A DNA stretch of 37,834 bases, from NCBI RefSeq assembly GCF_003263785.1, contig NZ_JYJK01000107.1, forward strand, positions 1-37,834, read 5' to 3'. Both the position numbers and the translations under genes were made by a program. Under the pieces are notes generated by a model. The model was not told the origin of the DNA and did no database searches. It was given only the letters and a program-made list of their open reading frames with translations. This DNA comes from Vibrio variabilis (GTDB lineage: Bacteria; Pseudomonadota; Gammaproteobacteria; Enterobacterales; Vibrionaceae). Shown piece by piece: positions 32,168 through 37,834 of the stretch; the first letter of the stretch is position 1, and each line of letters opens with the position of its first letter.

Positions 32168-33895
32168 TTAGCAGTTTGTCTTTTCTGCGATAAATTTTTC
32201 GACGTGCGCTTCAATTTCTGCTGCAGTCGCCATTTGTAGCGCTTCATCAGCCATTGCTTTCACTTCAGAGAAGTTAGCGTTGCGGATTACTTTCTTAACC
32301 TTAGGAATTGAAATACCGCTCATACTAAACTCATCTAGGCCCATACCTAATAGAAGTAGAGTCGCACGCTCGTCGCCAGCAAGCTCACCACACATACCAG
32401 TCCACTTACCTTCTTTGTGAGAAGCGTCGATCACTTGCTTGATTACTGTTAGTACAGCAGGTGATAGTGGGTTATATAGGTGAGAAATCAGCTCATTACC
32501 ACGGTCTACAGCTAGAGTATACTGAGTTAGGTCGTTTGTACCAATACTAAAGAATGAAACTTCTTTCGCAAGGTGGTGAGCGATAGCTGCTGCAGCAGGA
32601 GTTTCAACCATGACACCGATTTCGATGTTTTCGTCGAATGCTAGACCTTCAGCGCGAAGTTCTGCTTTGTACTCTTCGATAGCGGCTTTCAGCTCACGGA
32701 TCTCTTCAACAGAAATGATCATCGGGAACATGATGCGTAGCTTACCGTGTGCAGATGCACGTAGGATACCACGTAGCTGATCACGAAGGATTTCACGACG
32801 ATCCAAGCTGATACGTACTGCACGCCAGCCAAGGAACGGGTTCATTTCTTCAGGTAGGTCTAGGTATGGTAGATCTTTATCACCACCGATATCCATAGTA
32901 CGGATGATTACCGCGTGACCGTGCATTGCTTCCGCAACTTCTTTGTAAGCTTGGTACTGTTCTTCTTCAGTTGGAAGAGCAGTGCGGTCCATGAATAGGA
33001 ATTCTGTACGATACAGACCAACACCTTCGCCGCCGTTGCGGTTGATGCCATCACAGTCTTTCACTGTACCGATGTTACCGCAAACTTCTACACGGTGGCC
33101 GTCTAGAGTTTCTGCAGGTAGGTCTTTAAGTTTTGCTAGTTCCTCTTTTTCAGCAAGGAACGCTTCACGTACCGCTTGAGCTTCTTCAATTTCAGCTTGA
33201 GTTGGGTTCACAATGATCTTGTTGTTCATTGCATCAAGAACCAGCATGTCGCCGTTGTTCACTTTCTTAGTGATGTCGTTAGTACCAACAATCGCAGGAA
33301 GTTCTAGTGAACGTGCCATGATAGAAGTGTGCGAAGTACGACCGCCGATGTCACAAGCAAAACCAAGTACGTAGTCTAGGTTGATTTGCGCTGTTTCAGA
33401 TGGCGTTAGGTCGTAAGCCACTAGGATAACTTCTTCATCGATGTCACCTAGTGAAACGATGTTGATGCCTAGTGCGTTCTTAACGAAACGAGTACCGATA
33501 TCACGGATATCAGTTGCACGTTCTTTTAGGTATTCGTCATCTAGAGATTCTAGTGCAGTTGCTTGCTCTTCGATTACTGTGTGAATCGCATTGTCTGCAG
33601 ATAGTTTGTCTTTCTTGATGAGTGCTAGGATTTCTTCTTCTAGCTCTTCATCTTCAAGAAGCATGATATGGCCTTCGAAGATAGCCTCTTTCTCTTCACC
33701 AAAAGTTTCAAGCGCTTTTTGCTTAACAACTTCTAGCTGTTGAGCTGACTTGTTGCGAGCGTCAAAGAAACGCGCAACTTCTGCTTCAACTTGGTCATCT
33801 GAAATAGTAGACGTGTTTAGAACAATTTCGTCTTCTTGAAGTAGTAGTGCTTTACCGATAGCAATACCAGGAGATGCTAGGATGCCTGAAATCAT
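32168..33895 (-). CDS. ptsI: PTS enzyme I (phosphoenolpyruvate-protein phosphotransferase)
   Basis: Takes phosphate from PEP and transfers it to HPr. The 575-residue protein (E. coli 575) has the N-terminal HPr-binding helical domain, the phosphohistidine site GGRTSHTSIMARS (His189 equivalent), and the C-terminal PEP-binding barrel with MDIGGDKDLPYLDLP, GVMVETPAAA and the MCGELAGD motif with its catalytic Cys. It is intact and codon use is strongly biased, as usual for a highly expressed gene. An intercistronic hairpin separates it from ptsH. It could also serve the HPr paralogue at 16565. Confidence 0.97.
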   Translation of the reverse strand: MISGILASPGIAIGKALLLQEDEIVLNTSTISDDQVEAEVARFFDARNKSAQQLEVVKQKALETFGEEKEAIFEGHIMLLEDEELEEEILALIKKDKLSADNAIHTVIEEQATALESLDDEYLKERATDIRDIGTRFVKNALGINIVSLGDIDEEVILVAYDLTPSETAQINLDYVLGFACDIGGRTSHTSIMARSLELPAIVGTNDITKKVNNGDMLVLDAMNNKIIVNPTQAEIEEAQAVREAFLAEKEELAKLKDLPAETLDGHRVEVCGNIGTVKDCDGINRNGGEGVGLYRTEFLFMDRTALPTEEEQYQAYKEVAEAMHGHAVIIRTMDIGGDKDLPYLDLPEEMNPFLGWRAVRISLDRREILRDQLRGILRASAHGKLRIMFPMIISVEEIRELKAAIEEYKAELRAEGLAFDENIEIGVMVETPAAAAIAHHLAKEVSFFSIGTNDLTQYTLAVDRGNELISHLYNPLSPAVLTVIKQVIDASHKEGKWTGMCGELAGDERATLLLLGMGLDEFSMSGISIPKVKKVIRNANFSEVKAMADEALQMATAAEIEAHVEKFIAEKTNC

Positions 33896-33986
33896 AGCTT
33901 TACCTTTATATGGTCTAGTGTATCAAAGATTGGATGGTTTTTTAGCCACTTATAATATGTAGCTGATAGCCCGAGCCATTTCCAAT

Positions 33987-34016
33987 AAAGCCATTCTGTT
34001 TTCACAAAATGGCTTT
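33987..34016 (-). other. Intercistronic hairpin between ptsH and ptsI
   Basis: 9-bp perfect stem (33987-33995 with 34008-34016) with a 12-base loop, directly after ptsH. No T-run follows on the minus strand, so it is more likely a 3'-end stabilising or partial-termination structure, as expected if HPr is made in excess over enzyme I. Confidence 0.55.
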
Positions 34017-34032
34017 AAGGAGAACTGGGTTC

Positions 34033-34289
34033 TTAGTGAAGCTCAGGGATTAGAGCTACTAGGTGGTCAACTGCTTGTTGAGCTTGTGGGCCTTCAGCAG
34101 CGATAGTGATAGTAGTGCCTTTAACTAGACCAAGAGTTTGTAGTTTGAATAGCTTTTCGCGCTAGCGCTTTTGCCGTTAGTAGTCACAGTGATGTCAGCG
34201 TCAAATGCTTTTGCTTCTTTAACGAACTGAGCAGCCGGACGAGTGTGAAGGCCGTTTTCTGCTGTGATTTCTACTTGCTTCTCGTACAT
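34033..34289 (-). CDS. ptsH: HPr phosphocarrier, one frameshift
   Basis: The general phosphocarrier of the PTS. The frame starts at the ATG 34289 (MYEKQVEITAENGLHTRPAAQF, His15) and reaches NGKSASAKS (Ser46); at that point a base is missing near 34152 (one G, two expected on the plus strand), so the C-terminal part (LFKLQTLGLVKGTTITIAAEGP) is out of frame. Restored length is exactly 85 residues, the E. coli length. A broken ptsH upstream of intact ptsI and crr is implausible in a fermentative organism, so sequencing error is likely. The operon ptsH-ptsI-crr is preceded by cysK as in E. coli. Confidence 0.92.
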
Positions 34290-34534
34290 TTTTTATACCC
34301 CAATTGATTTATTTTATGTTTAGTTTCTAGACCAAACCAAGCTTATCGTTATGTATTACGCTTCGCCATTGGACGAAAGTCATAATCGCTAAGAATTGTA
34401 TTGGACTAGAATTGTAGGACATGATTGCAGTCTTCGCTGTATGCATGTTCTACGAAATTCGGTATTCAGCCTATTTATTTTTAAGCTTAAAATAAAACTG
34501 TCCTGATATTACCAAAGGCTGACAGAGATTCAAC

Positions 34535-34561
34535 AAAAAAGCCCCTTAAAGGGGCTTTTTT
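34535..34561 (-). terminator. Intrinsic terminator after cysK
   Basis: Perfect 11-bp stem (34535-34545 with 34551-34561), 5-base loop, A6 and T6 arms. It ends cysK and shields ptsH; the pts promoter must lie between it and 34290, a stretch of about 245 bases without other features I can place. Confidence 0.9.
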
Positions 34562-34587
34562 CGTGTAAAAATTGATTTGGCTACATA

Positions 34588-35556
34588 TTACTGCTGAATC
34601 TCTTTGTCAGTAAATATACCCGCGAACAATGCTGAACTTAGGTAACGTTCACCTGAACTTGGTAGTACAGTTACGATGGTTTTTCCTTTAAATTCAGGTA
34701 GTTCTGCTAGTCTGTTAGCTGCTACAACCGCTGCGCCAGAAGAAATACCAGCAAGGATACCTTCTTCTTCCATTAGGCGACGTGCCATTTCGATTGCTTC
34801 TTCAGAGGTTACCTGCTCAACGCGGTCTAGGAGCTCAAGATCCAAGTTTTCTGGAATAAAGCCTGCGCCGATGCCTTGGATTTTGTGCGGTGCTGGTTGG
34901 ATCTCTTCACCTGCTAGCGCTTGAGTGATCACTGGTGACTCTGCTGGTTCTACTGCAACAGAAACGATAGCTTTACCTTTCTCACCTTTAATGTAGCGGC
35001 TAGTACCTGTGATAGTACCACCAGTACCAACACCCGCTACGAATACGTCTACTTCGCCGTCTGTGGCATCCCAGATCTCTGGACCCGTTGTTTTCTCGTG
35101 GATTGCAGGGTTTGCAGGGTTGTTGAATTGTTGAAGTAGTAGGTACTTCTCTGGGTTAGAAGCAACAATTTCTTCTGCTTTAGCAATCGCACCTTTCATG
35201 CCTTTTGCCGCTTCCGTTAGCTCAAGGTTTGCGCCTAGTGCTTTAAGAAGTTTGCGACGCTCAAGACTCATAGACTCTGGCATCGTTAGCGTTAGCTTGT
35301 AGCCACGAGCTGCTGCAACGAAAGCAAGTGCGATACCTGTGTTACCACTGGTTGGCTCAACAAGTTCTACGCCCGCTTTTAGACGACCGTCTTTTTCTGC
35401 TTCCCAGATCATGTTAGCACCGATACGGCACTTAACGCTGAAGCTAGGGTTACGCGCTTCTACTTTGGCAAGAACGTTGCCGTTGCTTACTTTGTTTAGG
35501 CGAACTAGAGGGGTGTTACCAATCGTCAGGGAGTTATCTTCGTAAATCTTGCTCAT
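34588..35556 (-). CDS. cysK: Cysteine synthase A (O-acetylserine sulfhydrylase)
   Basis: PLP enzyme making cysteine from O-acetylserine and sulfide. The 322-residue protein has the PLP lysine in SFSVKCRIG, the substrate loop PTSGNTGIAL, the phosphate-binding GTGGTITG, and GISSGAA near the end. I chose the ATG at 35556 (MSKIYEDNSLTIGNTPLVRL, as in E. coli), since GAAGGAAC precedes it; an ATG at 35571 would include the Shine-Dalgarno in the coding frame. The E. coli CysK C-terminal interactions suggest it can also bind CysE. The gene is intact and monocistronic. Confidence 0.96.
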   Translation of the reverse strand: MSKIYEDNSLTIGNTPLVRLNKVSNGNVLAKVEARNPSFSVKCRIGANMIWEAEKDGRLKAGVELVEPTSGNTGIALAFVAAARGYKLTLTMPESMSLERRKLLKALGANLELTEAAKGMKGAIAKAEEIVASNPEKYLLLQQFNNPANPAIHEKTTGPEIWDATDGEVDVFVAGVGTGGTITGTSRYIKGEKGKAIVSVAVEPAESPVITQALAGEEIQPAPHKIQGIGAGFIPENLDLELLDRVEQVTSEEAIEMARRLMEEEGILAGISSGAAVVAANRLAELPEFKGKTIVTVLPSSGERYLSSALFAGIFTDKEIQQ

Positions 35557-35705
35557 TCTATGTTCCTTCATTCAACCGTGGTGGTTATTGATTACCTGAT
35601 AAGAATATGACTTTGTTTGGCAACGTAAAAGAACCAAATAGTTATATATTATGGAAGAAAGTTTATCGGCAGGCGTTTGAAGCGCTGTAGGAATGGTGGA
35701 AAGTC

Positions 35706-35743
35706 CCTTAGTGGCTAAGCGCCAGCGCGGCAAGCCACTAAGG
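35706..35743. other. Strong hairpin after lnt
   Basis: Perfect 11-bp stem (CCTTAGTGGCT 35706-35716 with 35733-35743) and a GC-rich 16-base loop, eight bases beyond the lnt stop. There is no T-run, so it may stabilise the 3' end or be a repeat-type element rather than a classic terminator. Confidence 0.55.
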
Positions 35744-35750
35744 TCTGGGG

Positions 35751-37256
35751 CTAAGATTTACGACGCAAAGCGCCAAAACCAAGACACAGTGCTACCCAAA
35801 TATAAAGTGGCCAGCTGCCAACTTCGCGGTACCAGGTTGTACCATCCGTTGGCGTAACGTCTGTGCGCAGAACCGCGGTTTCAAACTGAGGAACCTCGGC
35901 AATGATGTCACCTTTATGATCGGTGACCGCTGTTACGCCATTGTTGGTTGAGCGGATCAATGGCAAACCGAGCTCCAATGCTCGCATACGGGCAATTTCC
36001 ATATGTTGCAAAGGACCGATTGAGCGACCAAACCAAGCATCATTGGATAGAGTGAGCAGATAGTCAGTGTCGTTAGTCACGTTTTGTCTAACTTGCCCCC
36101 AAAGATGATCTCGTAACATAGAGCGGGCGCGAGATGCATACCATTGGCCACAATGTTTGGTTGTACATAAGCGCCGCGACTGAATGACGACATCGGCAAG
36201 TTAAAGAACGGTGCGATGGGTCTTAGAATGTCGCCAAAAGGTACAAACTCGCCAAACGGTAGTAAGTGATGTTTGTGGTAACGCTCATCCAGATCCATTT
36301 CGTAATCACCATAAGGCGTTTGGCCGACGACTAAGATGCTGTTGTAGTATTCTCCAGAATCCGTTCTGTTGATAACGCCTGTAATCACCGCAGAGTTGTT
36401 CATCTTAGCGGCGGAATCTAAGTTGCTCAAAAATGAAGGCAACTCGAATTCCATTGCAGGGATCGCGGCTTCTGGCCAGATGATAATATCCGCATCCCAG
36501 TTTTCTCGACTGAGATCGGTGTACTTCATAATGGTTGGCCAGCGATGATTAGGAAGCCACTTTTGCGCTTGGTCGACATTACCTTGAATCAGCGCGACGG
36601 ACTTTGGTTTTTTTGAGGAGCGGGCGTCACCCAATCATAGTTTCGAAGGCCAAAGCCCGTGGCTAACACCACCATAGGTATGAGTAGCAACTGCCATTGT
36701 TTGGTAACGGTAAGGTAAGTAAAACTGCCCGCCATGATGATAAGAAGCAGTGTAATGAGCTCGACGCCGCCGATAGGTGCAAAATTGCCAAGGGGAGAAT
36801 CGATTTGGCTGTAACCCAGCCATAGCCATGGGAACCCGGTCATCACCCAGCCGCGAGCCCAATCAAATATGAGCCACAATGCGGGAGCCGCGACAAAATA
36901 GCGGGTTTTACTCTCCGATGGGAAAAAGCGATTAAGCGACCATGCAAAGAGCGCAGAATAGATAGATAGATAGCCGACAAGCAACGCCATCAGAAATAGG
37001 CTGGCTATTTTGGGCATACCACCAAAGGTATCAATGCTGACGTGAACCCAACTGATCCCGGTAGCAAATTGACCAAGCCCCCACGCGTAACCTGTCCAAA
37101 GTGCGCTTTTGCTGCTTCGGCCACGGATAAGTAGCATAAGAAGGAATGGGCTGACAATGGCAAGAGGCCAAAGCTGATACGGTGCAAAGGCAAGAGTTGT
37201 GCTTGCGCCAACAAAAGCGGCCCAATGGGCCGCAGTAGTCGAAGACTTTTCTTCAT
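35751..37256 (-). CDS. lnt: Apolipoprotein N-acyltransferase, three frameshifts
   Basis: Inner-membrane enzyme that adds the third acyl chain to lipoproteins; essential in E. coli. Hydrophobic helices fill the N-terminal half (GASTTLAFAPY ... WARGWVMTGFPWLWLGYSQID), and the nitrilase-like domain carries the expected Glu (IIWPEAAIP), Lys (RYHKHHLLPFGEFVP) and Cys (ALCYEIIFG). Three homopolymers are each one base short: CCC at 37221-37223 (four expected; LLRPIGAAFVGAS), T7 at 36608-36614 (eight expected; APQKKPKSVALIQGNVD) and C5 at 36096-36100 (six expected; FGGQVRQNVTND). Restored length is 502 residues (E. coli 512). The start is the ATG at 37256. It lies directly downstream of corC, the conserved pairing. 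Confidence 0.93.
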
Positions 37257-37303
37257 TTATGATTTTCTCACTTACTCGGTGAGCTCAAGGTTGAGGTCGG
37301 TGT

Positions 37304-37834
37304 TTACTCTTCAACGCTTGAAGCGGTTTCTTGGTCCGGAATAGTCACTTGGACTTGAACCACACGACGGTTATCCGCCGCTGTCACCTTAAAGTTGTAA
37401 TTTTCTATTTCAACCACTTCACCGCGAGTCGGTAAGTGACCAAATGCAGTCATGACTAAGCCACCAACGGTATCCACTTCTTCATCACTAAAGGTAGAGC
37501 CGAACGTATCGTTAAACTCTTCAATTGTGGTGAGCGCTTTCACAGCAAATGTGTGCTTACTCAGTTTTCTGATATCTAGCTCATCATCGTCATCGAACTC
37601 ATCTTCGATTTCACCAACGATTTCTTCAAGAATATCTTCGATGGTCACCAGACCCGATACTCCGCCGAATTCGTCAACAACAATGGCCATGTGATAACGC
37701 TCTTCACGGAACTCTTTCAGCAGGCGGTCTACACGCTTACTTTCCGGAACCACTACAGCAGGGCGGATCACTTCTTCAATATCAAATGGGCGCTGTCAGA
37801 GCCCAAGTAACGGAGGAGGTCCTTAGCTAAGAGT
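37304..37834 (-). CDS. corC: CorC, magnesium/cobalt efflux-associated CBS protein (partial, frameshifted)
   Basis: The C-terminal part of CorC, with the second CBS domain (VIRPAVVVPESKRVDRLLKEF ... DEFGGVSGLVTIEDILEEIVG), an acidic linker, and the CorC_HlyC transporter-associated domain (residues before VQVQVTIPDQE). The window ends inside the first third of the gene. The piece upstream (LLAKDLLRYLGSDSAPFDIEEV) is in another frame because GGG at 37788-37790 should be GGGG. CorC acts with CorA in magnesium efflux in E. coli; later work on the family places it in membrane metal transport. The lnt gene follows after 47 bases. Confidence 0.9.

Overview
The window reads as a chromosomal segment of a Vibrio or close Vibrionaceae relative. 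The protein sequences are gammaproteobacterial. The order yoaA-tsaB-slp-like-fadD-rnd-minE/D/C-ycgL and the order cysK-ptsH-ptsI-crr match the enterobacterial/Vibrio arrangement, and FeoC, ArgS, HPr and HIT proteins are of Vibrio type. This is inferred from protein and gene-order memory, not from a database search.

Layout: 1-305 is the end of the ferrous-iron operon (feoB tail, feoC). 401-5276 holds a HIT protein, argS, a YecM-family protein, a secreted metzincin-like protease and purU. 5610-13145 is a plus-strand run: yoaA helicase, tsaB, an unknown small protein, an Slp-family lipoprotein, an alpha/beta hydrolase, fadD and rnd. 13212-14973 is minC-minD-minE on the minus strand. ycgL, an MltB-like transglycosylase, an HPr paralogue and folD follow. 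A tRNA-Arg(TCT) at 18104 opens an accessory region (about 18.2-22.4 kb) with two unrelated orphan lipoproteins, a small beta-barrel outer membrane protein and about 1 kb without a clear gene. 22468-28355 has an RhlE-type helicase, nfeD/qmcA, cnoX, a YbbO-like dehydrogenase and yfcH. 28607-30920 is a tight four-gene operon (DUF1538, DUF1538, P-II-like, CBS). yfcE, the pts operon, cysK, lnt and the start-side-truncated corC complete the window.

Two points govern how the annotation should be read. First, twelve genes, including ones expected to be essential or universally kept (lnt, minD, ptsH), are broken by a total of about twenty single-base indels, nearly all one base missing from a short homopolymer. 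Restoring the base gives family-length proteins each time, so I treat these as probable sequencing/assembly errors and annotate the full gene span. Second, the best candidate for an undescribed system is the DUF1538/DUF1538/P-II-like/CBS operon: two halves of a putative membrane transporter translationally coupled to two nucleotide-sensing-type regulators.

Regulatory signals I can support are a near-perfect PurR box upstream of folD, a half-conserved FadR box upstream of fadD, a perfect inverted repeat at the promoter of the HPr paralogue, a good sigma70 promoter for the tRNA, and a dozen or so intrinsic terminators, several serving convergent genes.
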